Positions 16,258 to 25,018 of a stretch of 37,274 nucleotides of DNA are shown one piece after another (positions within the stretch are counted from its first letter, which is position 1; each line of letters opens with the position of its first letter). The notes below the pieces were generated by a model that did not search any database, was not told where the DNA came from, and worked only from the letters and a program-made list of their open reading frames with translations. A program made the translations under genes and the position numbers. The stretch spans positions 1 to 37,274 of the forward strand of contig JAJZRJ010000024.1 of the NCBI GenBank assembly GCA_021802775.1, written 5' to 3'. The DNA comes from Deltaproteobacteria bacterium. GTDB taxonomy: Bacteria; Desulfobacterota; Desulfobulbia; Desulfobulbales; Desulfurivibrionaceae.

Positions 16258-18825
16258 ATGGATCCCGCCAGCATCTTTCCCGCCCTCATCCAGAACACCG
16301 CCCTGCTGCTGGCCATGGCCTTTATCTACGATGTGCTCACCAGCCGTCACCGGCTCGAGAACTGGCCGCTGCCGGTCCAGGTCGCGGTCGGAGCGGTACT
16401 GGGAATTTTGGGCATCATCATCATGCTCTCATCCTGGATCTACGTGCCGGGCATCATTTTCGACACCCGCTCGGTACTGCTCGGCATCGCCGGCCTCTTC
16501 TTCGGGGTGGTGCCCACTGCGGTGGCCATGGTCATGACCGCCATCTTCCGTCTCTCTCAAGGCGGGACCGCGACGCTAACCGGAGTGGCGGTGATTTGCA
16601 CCACCGGCACCCTCGGTATCATCTGGCGCCACCACCGCCGCCGCCCCCTGGAAGAGCTGACCTGGAAAGAACTCTACCTTTTCGGTCTCATCATCCACCT
16701 GGGCATGCTGGCCCTGATGCTCACCCTGCCCTGGCCCACGGCCTTGCAGGTCTTGACCCGCATCACTCCGCCGGTGCTCGCCATTTACCCCGTGGCCACG
16801 GCGCTCCTGGGGCTGCTCATGGTCGTCCGCCTGCGGCGGGAAGGCATCGCCACGCTGTTAGCAACCAGCGAAGAACGGCTGCGACTCGCGCTCGCGGCTG
16901 CCAACCAAGGGCTTTACGATCTCAACGTGCAGACCGGCGAAGCCCAGGTGAGCCAGGAATACGCCACCATGCTCGGTTACGATCCGGCCACTTTTCGCGA
17001 AACCAATGCCAGGTGGCTCGAACACCTCCACCCCGACGACTACCACCGGGTTGCCGCTGTCTACCGGGATTATGTCGCGGGCACCATCCCAGAATACCGC
17101 GTGGAGTTCCGGCAGCGGACCAGAACCGGGGAATGGAAGTGGATCTTGTCCGTCGGCAAGGTGGTCGAATACGATGCCGAAGGCCGCCCCTTGCGGATGC
17201 TCGGCACCCACACCGACATTACCGAACGCAAACAGGTGGAAGAGGCCCTGCGTGAAAGCGAGGAAAGCTATCGTACCCTGATCAACAACCTGCCGGGTCT
17301 GACCTACCGCTGCCTGAATGACGAACACCGGACCATGCTCTTTTTCAGCGAAGGGGTCAAACAGATGACCGGCTACCCGGCCAGCGACTTCATCCGCAAC
17401 GCGGCCCGTTCGTATGCGAGCATCATCAATCCCGAAGACCGCCTCCACGTGAATCGCGCCGTGCAGGACGGGGTAAACGTCCACCACCCCTATGAGCTGG
17501 AATATCGGCTCATCCGGGCCGACGGCACCATTATCTGGGTCTACGAAAAAGGGCAGGGGGTCTTCGATGCCGCCGGGAAACTGCTCTGGCTGGACGGGGT
17601 CATCATCGACATCACGGAGCTGCGGCAGGCGCACGCGGAAAAGGAACGGTTGCAGGCCCAGCTGCTCCAGGCGCAGAAGATGGAGTCAGTCGGCCGGCTG
17701 GCCGGCGGCGTGGCCCATGATTTCAACAATATGCTCCAGACCATCCTCGGCTACTGCGACCTCACGCTCTGCGAACTGGAGGCGGAAAGCCCGCTGCAGG
17801 ACAATATCCGCGAGATTCGCAAGGCGGCCGTCCGTTCCGCCGATCTCACTCGCCAGCTCCTCGCCTTTGCCCGCAAGCAGACCGCCGCGCCCAGGGTGCT
17901 CGATCTCAACGAAACGGTGGCCGGCATGCTCAAAATGCTGCAACGGCTCATCGGCGAGGATATCGAACTGGTCTGGGCGCCAGGCCCTGACCTCTGGCGC
18001 GTGAAAATCGACCCCTCGCAGCTCGACCAGGTGCTGGCCAATCTCGCGGTCAATGCCCGCGACGCCATCTCCGACACCGGCAAAATCACGATCGCCACGG
18101 AAAACACCCAGCTTGATGCGGCCCACTGCGCCGGCCGCCCCGAGTGCCTCCCCGGCGACTATGTCATGCTGACGGTGAGCGACACCGGTTGCGGCATGGA
18201 TCAGGCCACGATCACCCAGATATTCGAGCCGTTCTTCACCACCAAGGAACAGGGCAAGGGTACCGGCCTGGGGCTCGCCACGGTCTATGGCATCATCCGG
18301 CAGAACCATGGCTTTGTCAAGGTGCGGAGCTTCCCCGACCAGGGCACCACCTTCCGCATCTATCTGCCGCGCGTAACGGCCGAACTCACGGATTCTCCGC
18401 TGGCCAGCGTGGTGGTCACGCCGGCAGGCGGCGGCACCGAAACCGTGCTGCTGGTCGAGGACGAAGAGGCGATCCTGAAACTCGGCAAGGCGATCCTCGA
18501 ATTGGGCGGCTACCACGTGCTCGTTGCCCGCCAGGCGGCCGAGGCGATCCGTCTGGCGCAAGAGCATCCCGGCCGTATTCATCTGCTCGTTACCGACGTG
18601 GTAATGCCGGAGATGAACGGCCGCGAACTGGCGCAGACCATCATGGCGCAACGGCCAGGGATACGCTGCCTCTACATGTCCGGCTATACCGCCGACATCG
18701 TTGCCCAGCACGGGGTGCTGGAAGAGGGCGTGCACTTCATCCAGAAACCGTTTTCCGTGCGCGATTTTTCCAACGCCGTCCGCCGGGCGCTGGAACACCA
18801 GCCCACGGAGAAAAAACAACCATGA
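16258..18825 (+). CDS. Membrane hybrid histidine kinase (5TM-PAS-PAS-HisKA-HATPase-receiver)
   Basis: The gene encodes 855 residues from ATG 16258, preferred over GTG 16252 because GGAG is spaced correctly for it. Residues 1-185 hold five to six membrane helices resembling the 5TM LytS-type sensor module. PAS 1 (about 200-325, ending in a PAC motif) and PAS 2 (about 335-455) follow. HisKA (about 470-535) has the phospho-His in GVAHDFNNML. HATPase (about 575-705) has VLANLAVNARDAI, VSDTGCGMD, IFEPFFTTK and GTGLGLATVYG. A C-terminal receiver (about 728-845) has its Asp in LLVTDVVMPEMNG. It is likely a phosphorelay start point; the single-domain receiver upstream is a candidate downstream partner. 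Its stop overlaps the next ATG. Confidence 0.93.
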   Translation: MDPASIFPALIQNTALLLAMAFIYDVLTSRHRLENWPLPVQVAVGAVLGILGIIIMLSSWIYVPGIIFDTRSVLLGIAGLFFGVVPTAVAMVMTAIFRLSQGGTATLTGVAVICTTGTLGIIWRHHRRRPLEELTWKELYLFGLIIHLGMLALMLTLPWPTALQVLTRITPPVLAIYPVATALLGLLMVVRLRREGIATLLATSEERLRLALAAANQGLYDLNVQTGEAQVSQEYATMLGYDPATFRETNARWLEHLHPDDYHRVAAVYRDYVAGTIPEYRVEFRQRTRTGEWKWILSVGKVVEYDAEGRPLRMLGTHTDITERKQVEEALRESEESYRTLINNLPGLTYRCLNDEHRTMLFFSEGVKQMTGYPASDFIRNAARSYASIINPEDRLHVNRAVQDGVNVHHPYELEYRLIRADGTIIWVYEKGQGVFDAAGKLLWLDGVIIDITELRQAHAEKERLQAQLLQAQKMESVGRLAGGVAHDFNNMLQTILGYCDLTLCELEAESPLQDNIREIRKAAVRSADLTRQLLAFARKQTAAPRVLDLNETVAGMLKMLQRLIGEDIELVWAPGPDLWRVKIDPSQLDQVLANLAVNARDAISDTGKITIATENTQLDAAHCAGRPECLPGDYVMLTVSDTGCGMDQATITQIFEPFFTTKEQGKGTGLGLATVYGIIRQNHGFVKVRSFPDQGTTFRIYLPRVTAELTDSPLASVVVTPAGGGTETVLLVEDEEAILKLGKAILELGGYHVLVARQAAEAIRLAQEHPGRIHLLVTDVVMPEMNGRELAQTIMAQRPGIRCLYMSGYTADIVAQHGVLEEGVHFIQKPFSVRDFSNAVRRALEHQPTEKKQP

Positions 18826-19064
18826 CCATTGAGACCATCCGCGAGATGCTGGGCTGGTGCACGCTCATCAACATGGGTATTCTGCTCCACTGGTTTCTCA
18901 TCTTCACCTTTGCCCGCGACCGGATTCACCGCTTCCACGGCCGCTGGTTCCGGCTCGCGCCGGAGCGATTCGATGCCATCCGCTACAGCGGCATGGCCTT
19001 TTACAAACTCGGCATCTTCCTGCTGAACCTGGTTCCCTATCTGGCCCTGCGGATCATCGGCTGA
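18822..19064 (+). CDS. DUF6868 family small membrane protein
   Basis: This is an 80-residue protein with two membrane helices (about 14-32 and 58-76) flanking a basic amphipathic loop, RIHRFHGRWFRLAPERFDAI. This arrangement matches my recollection of the DUF6868 family, whose function is unknown. The start overlaps the stop of the hybrid kinase by four bases, so it is translationally coupled and may be a kinase-associated membrane accessory. Confidence 0.8.
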   Translation: MTIETIREMLGWCTLINMGILLHWFLIFTFARDRIHRFHGRWFRLAPERFDAIRYSGMAFYKLGIFLLNLVPYLALRIIG

Positions 19065-19164
19065 ATCTCGCACCAAAGGCAGTGGCAGAATTCTCCTGCC
19101 CGTGATAAGGTACCGGGCAAATGCCGTCCGCCCCTGGCCAGGCACGCAACATCCGAGGGATATC

Positions 19165-19773
19165 ATGCATACCGCTGCCGAACGTTATCGACTTGCCTTC
19201 AGTTGGGTCGTTGGACTCCTCCTGGTTTTCCTCATCATCTTCTCCCAATCCGTTTATGAGGAATCCGCTGCCTACGAAGTGCTGGAACTCGTTGGTTACG
19301 GCCTGATCGTCGTTGCTACCCTGGGCCGCATCTGGGCCACGGTCTATATCGGCGGCCGCAAGGATACGGAACTCTGCCAGGACGGTCCCTACTCCCTCTC
19401 CCGCAATCCTCTCTATCTCTTTACCCTCTGCGGGGTCATCGGTGTCCTTCTCGGCGCCCAAAAACCGGCCCTGATTCTTATCATTATCCCTTTCTTCTTC
19501 TATTATTATTCCGTCATCAGAGGGGAGGAGAAGCGGCTGCTCCAGTTCTTCGGCAGCACTTACGCCGATTATTGCCACCGGGTCAGCCGTATCTGGCCGA
19601 CCAGTTTCAGACACTATACCTCCCCGGAGAGCTTCACGGTCTACCCCAAGGTACTCTTCCGCTCCATGGTGCACGCGAGTCTCTTCATGTGGATTTTCAT
19701 GGGGCTGGAATTTCTGGAATATTTCAGGGAAAAGACCCAACTGATCCCGACCCTGCTCCATCTGCCGTTCTAA
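19165..19773 (+). CDS. Membrane methyltransferase, isoprenylcysteine/phospholipid methyltransferase type
   Basis: This is a 202-residue membrane protein; I take ATG 19165, which has GAGGGA four bases upstream, over the longer frame. Four or more hydrophobic segments are visible. The SAM-binding signature is DGPYSLSRNPLYLFTL (around residues 72-87), Arg-Asn-Pro-x-Tyr in place of Arg-His-Pro, followed by GEEKRLLQFFGSTYADY. The C-terminal 45 residues add another hydrophobic stretch. The substrate is unknown. It is separated from the DUF6868 gene by about 100 bases and followed closely by the unknown gene at 19800. Confidence 0.75.
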   Translation: MHTAAERYRLAFSWVVGLLLVFLIIFSQSVYEESAAYEVLELVGYGLIVVATLGRIWATVYIGGRKDTELCQDGPYSLSRNPLYLFTLCGVIGVLLGAQKPALILIIIPFFFYYYSVIRGEEKRLLQFFGSTYADYCHRVSRIWPTSFRHYTSPESFTVYPKVLFRSMVHASLFMWIFMGLEFLEYFREKTQLIPTLLHLPF

Positions 19774-19799
19774 CCAAGGCCTTACAGCAAGAGCCGACC

Positions 19800-20333
19800 A
19801 TGACTGACCCGCCGGAACTCCCCAACCTCCCGCTTGACCCTGTCACCGAGGGGCTCTTCAACTTCGCCATCGATCGCGAGGACGTGAAATGGCTGGTGGC
19901 GAATCTGCCCGCCGAGGCAACCGCCGAGGCCAACACCGTGGAATACGAACTGCAACTCGTCAAAATCATCTTTGTCGGCTGGTCCATCCTCTATTCCATG
20001 GAGGAATGCGCCCGCCGGCAGGAGATGGCCGAGCGCTACTGGCAGGCAATCCACGAACTCTCCGCCAATATCTCCCAGACCACCGGCCTGATGATCGGCA
20101 AGGAAGTGGACTATTTCGCCGCGGTACGCGAACGGCTCGACCAGTACCTCGGCGCCCTGCAGCAGGATAACGGCGCCGACCCGGCCGGGGTGGTGGGCCG
20201 CGAGTTTGCCCGCTGCTGCGGCGCACCGGACGACCTCTTCACCGCCATGGCGGGCTCGCGGCTCTTTGTCGCAACGATCAGCCGGACCAAGGAAATTTTG
20301 CCGCCGTCTCCGGCGCGGAGCGGACTCAACTAA
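19800..20333 (+). CDS. Conserved-looking protein of unknown function
   Basis: The gene encodes 177 residues, mostly predicted helix, acidic, with no signal peptide or membrane segment. Visible features are LVKIIFVGWSILYSMEECARRQEM near residues 55-80, two Cys residues (ARCCGA) and a helical bundle-like pattern. I do not recognise a family. The ATG lies 26 bases after the methyltransferase stop with a weak GAG ribosome site, so the two may be cotranscribed. It ends convergent to the sulP gene with only 26 bases between the stops. Confidence 0.6.
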   Translation: MTDPPELPNLPLDPVTEGLFNFAIDREDVKWLVANLPAEATAEANTVEYELQLVKIIFVGWSILYSMEECARRQEMAERYWQAIHELSANISQTTGLMIGKEVDYFAAVRERLDQYLGALQQDNGADPAGVVGREFARCCGAPDDLFTAMAGSRLFVATISRTKEILPPSPARSGLN

Positions 20334-20359
20334 ACTAACCCGGTTGCCTGCCGCTCTTT

Positions 20360-22150
20360 TCAGCCTTTCCTCGGCGGCGGCAGGGTCATGCACTCCAGGA
20401 AGATTCGCGCCGTGCAACGATCGCAGACCGACCGGTCGAGCCGCTGGAAGATGGCGGCAATCGCCTCATCCTTGGAATCAAAGATGTTCTCGGCGCCGAT
20501 CTCGTCGAGATACCCTCCCTTCTGGAAGTAATCGCACACCCCTTTCTTGATGTCGTAGAGATAGAGCACGCCACCCGCGGCCCGTTGCTCCCCGGCCAGC
20601 GCGGCCAGAAAATCCGCCCCGGCCATGTCGATAAAATTGATGCCCGAGGCCACCAGCAGCAGGTGTTTCTGCGCCGGGTGCTCCTGCCGGAAGGCGCGCA
20701 ACTGTTCCTGCACGTGGTTGATGGCGCCGAAAAAGAGGGAGCCGTCGATGCGGACGATCTTGAACTGCGGGCACTCGGTCAGGCTGGAGTCGGTGGTAAA
20801 GGCCCGCATGGGATGCCGCGGGTCCGGCACTCGGCTGAGCACCCGGGGATGCGAGGTGCGGTTCAGATAGAGGATCAACGAGAGCAACACGCCGAGGAAG
20901 ATGGCGAATTCCAGCTCCAGAAAAAGGGTGGCCAAAAAGGTGGTGACGAGGATGACGGACTCGTACGGACTGGTCCGGAGGATCCGTTTGATGTGGCGGA
21001 AATCGATGAGTCCCCAGGCCACCAGAAAAAGAATGCCGGCCATGGCGGCGTTGGGCAGATAGGCGGCATAGGGCGCCACCAACAGCACCACCACCATCAG
21101 CAACCCGCCGGCAAAGACCGCGGCCAACGGGGTCTTGCCGCCGGCCTGGTAATTGAGGGCGCTGCGATTGAAGGAACCAGTGGCCACGTAGCCGGAAAAG
21201 AAGCTGCCGGCAATGTTGGAAAGCCCCTGACCGATGAACTCCTGGTTGCCGTCGAGGCATTGACCGGACCGCAACGCCAGCGACCGGGCAATGGAGACCG
21301 CCTCGGTGAGGGCGAAGAGGGTGGTCGCCACGGCAACCGGCGCCAGCATCCGGATATTCGCCAGCGACAGGTCCGGCATGGAAAGAGGCGGCAATGAGGC
21401 CGGCAGGACACCGACCACGTCGATGCGGGTGACCTCGTCCCCCAGTTGCCACGAGAACGCCACGGCCGCCAGCGACCCCACCAGCATGGAAACAATCATG
21501 TAGGGCACCTTGGGCAGAAACCGCTTGACCAGGAGGCCGGAGAGCATGGTGATCACCCCCACCGCCGCAATGTAGGGGTTGATCCCGGTCCACTGGCTGA
21601 TCACGGTATAGAGAATCTGGTGCGGATGGCTGCCCCGCGGAATGGCGATCCCGAAGAAATGCTTGAACTGGCTGGCGACAATGAGGATGGCCGCCCCGGC
21701 GGTGAAACCCACCACCACCGAATGGGAGATGAAGTTGACCAGCGCCCCCAGGCGTGCCATGCCCATGACCAGCTGGATAAGGCCGACCATGATCGTCAGC
21801 GTCAGGGCCAGCTCCACGTACTGGGCCGTCCCGGGGGTAGCGTGGCTGCTGAGGGTGGAAAAGAGCACCAGCGAGGCGGCGGTGGTCGGCCCGGAGACCA
21901 GATGCCAGGAGGAGCCGAACAGGGCGGCGACGATGGCCGGGACCATGCCGGCATAGAGGCCGTATTCCGGCGGCATGCCGGCGATGGTCGCAAAGGCAAC
22001 GCCTTGGGGCAGCGCGACGATCGCCCCGGTCAGCCCGGCCAGCAGATCATCACGGAAGGTCCTCGGCGTGACCAGCGGCCACCAGTTAAGAAACGGCAGC
22101 AATATCGCCTGCCAGCCATGACGTTCAATCTTACAGGATTGCACTTGCAT
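20360..22150 (-). CDS. SulP family anion transporter with STAS domain
   Basis: This is a 596-residue secondary transporter of the SLC26/SulP family, which carries sulfate, bicarbonate or other anions. The membrane domain (about 30-435, some 10-14 helices) begins with FRDDLLAGLTGAIVALPQGV and includes the family segment PPEYGLYAGMVP. A STAS domain occupies about 455-570 (VRIDGSLFFGAINH, GINFIDMAGADFL). The end contains CDRCTARIFLEC, a Cys-rich tail I recall from some bacterial SulP proteins. I choose ATG 22150, with GAGGT upstream, rather than a 56-residue extension lacking family similarity. The anion cannot be named from sequence. Confidence 0.93.
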   Translation of the reverse strand: MQVQSCKIERHGWQAILLPFLNWWPLVTPRTFRDDLLAGLTGAIVALPQGVAFATIAGMPPEYGLYAGMVPAIVAALFGSSWHLVSGPTTAASLVLFSTLSSHATPGTAQYVELALTLTIMVGLIQLVMGMARLGALVNFISHSVVVGFTAGAAILIVASQFKHFFGIAIPRGSHPHQILYTVISQWTGINPYIAAVGVITMLSGLLVKRFLPKVPYMIVSMLVGSLAAVAFSWQLGDEVTRIDVVGVLPASLPPLSMPDLSLANIRMLAPVAVATTLFALTEAVSIARSLALRSGQCLDGNQEFIGQGLSNIAGSFFSGYVATGSFNRSALNYQAGGKTPLAAVFAGGLLMVVVLLVAPYAAYLPNAAMAGILFLVAWGLIDFRHIKRILRTSPYESVILVTTFLATLFLELEFAIFLGVLLSLILYLNRTSHPRVLSRVPDPRHPMRAFTTDSSLTECPQFKIVRIDGSLFFGAINHVQEQLRAFRQEHPAQKHLLLVASGINFIDMAGADFLAALAGEQRAAGGVLYLYDIKKGVCDYFQKGGYLDEIGAENIFDSKDEAIAAIFQRLDRSVCDRCTARIFLECMTLPPPRKG

Positions 22151-22196
22151 CGTCGGTACCTCGAAAGCAAGGAATAATAGAGAGAAACCAACCGAC

Positions 22197-22221
22197 CGAT
22201 CCGGCACCATTCGCCGGATCG
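22197..22221. promoter_or_regulatory. 9-bp inverted repeat upstream of sulP
   Basis: CGATCCGGC (22197-22205) pairs perfectly with GCCGGATCG (22213-22221) across a 7-base loop. It lies about 50-70 bases ahead of the sulP start, just downstream (on the minus strand) of a possible -10 TACAAT near 22230. It has no T-run, so it is more likely an operator or mRNA hairpin than a terminator. Confidence 0.4.
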
Positions 22222-22402
22222 CCATGCCTATTGTATCATGGCATGCCCTCTGCCGGGATGCAAAGCGGCTTTCCCCGAAAAAACAGCAACACGACCCGCG
22301 CCCTTCCCCATTTTCCACATGGCTATTCTCGCAACAGCATGATACCTATGAGGGGACGGGAGTTGCCCGCCGGGGAAAGACCACCGCAGACCAAACACGC
22401 TG

Positions 22403-22735
22403 ATGCAAGTTGCCAATATCTACGACCAGCTCCCCACCGGGGCTCCCCAGGAGGCCTTCGAGGAAATCCTCCGCCGCGGTGGCCTGCGGCTCGAACGGAT
22501 TGTCTCCAAAGGGCACGCCACCCCTGCTGGCGAGTGGTACGATCAGAAGGAGCATGAATGGGTGCTGCTCGTCAGCGGCAGCGCCGGCCTGCGGATCGAA
22601 AACGAACCGGAATTGCTCATCCTGAAACCGGGCGACCATCTCAATCTGCCTGCCCATTGCCGCCACCGGGTGGAGTGGACCGACCCGGCCACCGAGACCA
22701 TCTGGCTCGCCCTCCATTACCGCGACCAGGAGTAA
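22403..22735 (+). CDS. Cupin domain protein
   Basis: The gene encodes 110 residues, a single small beta-barrel cupin. The first motif is seen around residues 48-66 (KEHEWVLLVSGSAGLRI) and the second around 70-85 (LKPGDHLNLPAHCRHRV). Residues that could hold a metal are His52, Glu53 and the later His in LPAHCRH. Substrate or reaction is unknown. The region upstream (22151-22402) holds no gene; the ribosome site is weak. It is followed 15 bases on by an AEC transporter. Confidence 0.85.
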   Translation: MQVANIYDQLPTGAPQEAFEEILRRGGLRLERIVSKGHATPAGEWYDQKEHEWVLLVSGSAGLRIENEPELLILKPGDHLNLPAHCRHRVEWTDPATETIWLALHYRDQE

Positions 22736-22750
22736 CGCCGCCCCGCTGCC

Positions 22751-23650
22751 ATGGAAAACTTCGTTCTCACCATCGCCTGCCTGCTCATCGGCATGGGTCT
22801 CAAGCGGCTGCCCGAGTTCCCCCGCGAGGGCGGCAGCGTGCTCAACCTCTTTGTCATTTATGTTGCGCTGCCGGCCCTGGTACTGCTGAAGATCCCGGAG
22901 CTGACCTTCTCCCGCGCGCTTCTGATCCCGGCCTTGATGCCGTGGGCCATGCTGATGGTGTGGGCCGCGGCCATTCTGGGGCTGGCCGGCCTCTTTCGCT
23001 GGCCGCGCCCGATCACCGGCTGCCTCCTCCTGCTGGTGCCGCTCGGCAATACCTCTTTTCTCGGCATCCCCATGGTAACCGCCTTTTTCGGCCAGGAGGC
23101 CGTGCCCTACGCCGTGCTCTACGACCAGCTGGGCTCCTTCCTGGGGCTCGCCACCTACGGCTCGCTGGTCATCGCCCTCTACGGCCGCGGCACCAAGCGG
23201 CCGACCCTGGCCGGGGTGATCCGCAAGATCCTGCTCTTTCCCCCCTTCATCGCCCTGCTTGCCGCCCTGCTGCTCTCACGCCTCCCGTACCCGACGGTGA
23301 TGACCGCCCTGCTGCAAACCCTGGCCGCGACCCTGGTGCCGGTGGTGATGATCGCCGTGGGCTTCCAGCTCACCCTGAAACTGAGCAAGGAGACGCTGAC
23401 CCCTCTCAGCCTCGGCCTCGCCATCAAGCTCGTGGCGGCCCCCCTCTCGGCCCTGCTCTTCTGCCGCCTGCTCGGATTCGACAGCGAGGCCGCCAGGGTC
23501 GCCATCTTTGAGGCGGGCATGCCGCCCATGGTCTCGGCCGGAGCACTGGCCATCCTCGCCGATCTTGCGCCACCGCTCACCGCCGCCCTGGTGGGCCTGG
23601 GCATTCTCTTCAGCTTCGCCACCCTGCCCCTCCTCTACCAACTGCTGTAA
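22751..23650 (+). CDS. AEC family (auxin efflux carrier-type) permease
   Basis: This 299-residue protein has about ten hydrophobic helices in two inverted halves. Family marks are the N-terminal LLIGMGLKRL, LVPLGNTSFLGIPMV around residues 93-108 (the crossover with Asn/Gly-Pro), and FEAGMPPMVSAGALA near residue 255. AEC proteins are secondary carriers of organic acids such as malate or malonate; the substrate cannot be read here. It is the second gene of a short operon with the cupin gene. Confidence 0.88.
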   Translation: MENFVLTIACLLIGMGLKRLPEFPREGGSVLNLFVIYVALPALVLLKIPELTFSRALLIPALMPWAMLMVWAAAILGLAGLFRWPRPITGCLLLLVPLGNTSFLGIPMVTAFFGQEAVPYAVLYDQLGSFLGLATYGSLVIALYGRGTKRPTLAGVIRKILLFPPFIALLAALLLSRLPYPTVMTALLQTLAATLVPVVMIAVGFQLTLKLSKETLTPLSLGLAIKLVAAPLSALLFCRLLGFDSEAARVAIFEAGMPPMVSAGALAILADLAPPLTAALVGLGILFSFATLPLLYQLL

Positions 23651-23673
23651 CCGGCAACCACCCAAGGAGCCCC

Positions 23674-24267
23674 ATGGAAAAACTGGAAGAGCTGATCGAC
23701 CGGATCAAGAAGCTCGAAAAGGAACTCGCCGTTGAAATCCAGAAAAAGGAAGAGGAGTTCTTCTACACCATCCAGGGCCGCAAGGTCTTATTCGAAAAAG
23801 AAATCCGCCGGCGCCACCAACAGTACGCCACCCGCCTCGCCCCCTATCTCGCCACTGCCACCCTCTTCAACCTCGTTACCGCCCCGGTCATCTGGTCCTG
23901 CCTGCTGCCCGCCCTGCTGCTCGACCTCACGGTGACCATCTACCATGCGGTCTGTTTCACGGTGTACGGCATTCCCAAGGTGCGGCGCAGCGACTACATC
24001 GTCGTCGACCGCCACGCCCTGCGCTACCTGAACCCCATCGAAAAAATCAACTGCGCCTACTGCGGTTACTTCAACGGCCTCATCGCCTACGTGCAGGAGA
24101 TCGCCGCCCGCACCGAGCAATACTGGTGCCCGATCAAACACGCCCGCAAGATCGCCGCCATCCACAACCGCTACGCCAAATTCCTCGAATACGGCGATGC
24201 CGAGGGCTACCGCAAGCGGCTGGAACGGCTGCGCCATGACTTTGCCGACCTGAACGAAGAGGGATGA
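23674..24267 (+). CDS. Membrane-associated protein with possible Cys3-His metal site, unknown function
   Basis: The gene encodes 197 residues. Residues 1-50 are strongly charged and heptad-like (coiled coil). Residues about 57-98 hold two closely spaced hydrophobic helices forming a membrane hairpin. The C-terminal half contains Cys127-x2-Cys130 in NCAYCGYFNGL and WCPIKHARK with Cys152 and His156, a plausible zinc or redox site. The spacing and aromatic content look conserved, and I believe similar proteins occur in marine and sulfur-cycling bacteria, but I know no function. A GGAG ribosome site precedes the ATG, 24 bases after the AEC permease. Confidence 0.7.
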   Translation: MEKLEELIDRIKKLEKELAVEIQKKEEEFFYTIQGRKVLFEKEIRRRHQQYATRLAPYLATATLFNLVTAPVIWSCLLPALLLDLTVTIYHAVCFTVYGIPKVRRSDYIVVDRHALRYLNPIEKINCAYCGYFNGLIAYVQEIAARTEQYWCPIKHARKIAAIHNRYAKFLEYGDAEGYRKRLERLRHDFADLNEEG

Positions 24268-24271
24268 GGCC

Positions 24272-24457
24272 GTGACCGCCGCCGCCATCTTCCTCCTCAC
24301 TTAGCCGGGGTGGCCTTGGGCCGCATTCCCGGCCTGATGCTCGACCGCACCGGCATCGCGCTCTTCGGCGGGGTCATCATCAGCTTCCGGGAACACGCCG
24401 GGCGTACCAGTCACCATCGGCTCCCTGCCGATTCTGGCCGGGTGGCTTGCCCTATAA
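24272..24457 (+). pseudogene. Gutted permease pseudogene (ArsB/SLC13-like ends only)
   Basis: The GTG at 24272 opens a frame reading TAAAIFLLT that hits TAG at 24302. In the next frame the sequence continues LAGVALGRIPGLMLDRTGIALFGG, the characteristic N-terminus of ArsB/NhaD/SLC13-type permeases. About 20 codons later a further shift gives PGVPVTIGSLPILAGWLAL and a TAA at 24455, which looks like the final helix of such a permease. The two ends are joined with about 1 kb of the gene missing, plus two frameshifts. The product is certainly inactive. The gene once followed the unknown membrane protein in this operon. Confidence 0.65.
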
Positions 24458-24458
24458 A

Positions 24459-24899
24459 TCAGGAAGGAGGGGACCAGGCAACCGGAGCGGCGGACCGTAC
24501 TTCTTGCGACGTGGCGCCTGGTTTGGCCTTGCGGTGGTACTGAAGCACCGTGTCGGCCAAGGTCTTGGTGTGGAAGGGCTTGAGGATATACCCCTGGATG
24601 CCGAGATGGGCACAGGCCACGATCTCGTTCTTGGCGGTCACCGAACTGACCATGATGATGGTGGTCCTGCGGTCGCCCATGGTGGTGCGGATCTCCTGCA
24701 AGACCTTGTAGCCGTTCATGTGCGGCATCATGATGTCGAGCAGGATGATGTCAGGCTTGAACCGCTTGTACTCGGCCAGGGCATCCTCGCCATTGACGAC
24801 CAGGCGCAGCTCGAAGCGCTTTTCGTCCTTAAGCCCGAGGCGGATAAGTTGCCGCGTGACCTCTTCGTCCTCAACCGCAAGGGTCTTCAATGGTGCCAT
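24459..24899 (-). CDS. Single-domain response regulator (receiver only)
   Basis: The gene encodes 146 residues from ATG 24899, chosen because the receiver's first strand (KTLAVEDEE) begins there; the longer frame to 25028 would add 43 residues with no receiver similarity. The acidic pocket is Glu10-Asp11-Glu12, the phosphoacceptor Asp55 in ILLDIMMPHMNG, and the Lys lies in YILKPFHTKT. A 20-residue tail without a known domain follows. No kinase is adjacent. The upstream region (24900-25010) is conspicuously AT-rich and likely holds its promoter. The 3' end abuts the permease pseudogene. Confidence 0.88.
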   Translation of the reverse strand: MAPLKTLAVEDEEVTRQLIRLGLKDEKRFELRLVVNGEDALAEYKRFKPDIILLDIMMPHMNGYKVLQEIRTTMGDRRTTIIMVSSVTAKNEIVACAHLGIQGYILKPFHTKTLADTVLQYHRKAKPGATSQEVRSAAPVAWSPPS

Positions 24900-25018
24900 G
24901 GTCGTCTCTTTATGTTCAACGAAAATAGGATAGCCGTAATAGATAAAGCATTTTATAACAGAACCATGAACCACTTTCATCCGGAAAATTATTTTTCTCA
25001 TCTCCCTCACCGGCGGCC

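Noticed and set aside
22151-22318. N-terminal extension of the SulP protein to 22318
   Set aside because: The added residues do not resemble SulP proteins, and ATG 22150 has a good ribosome site at the expected N-terminus.
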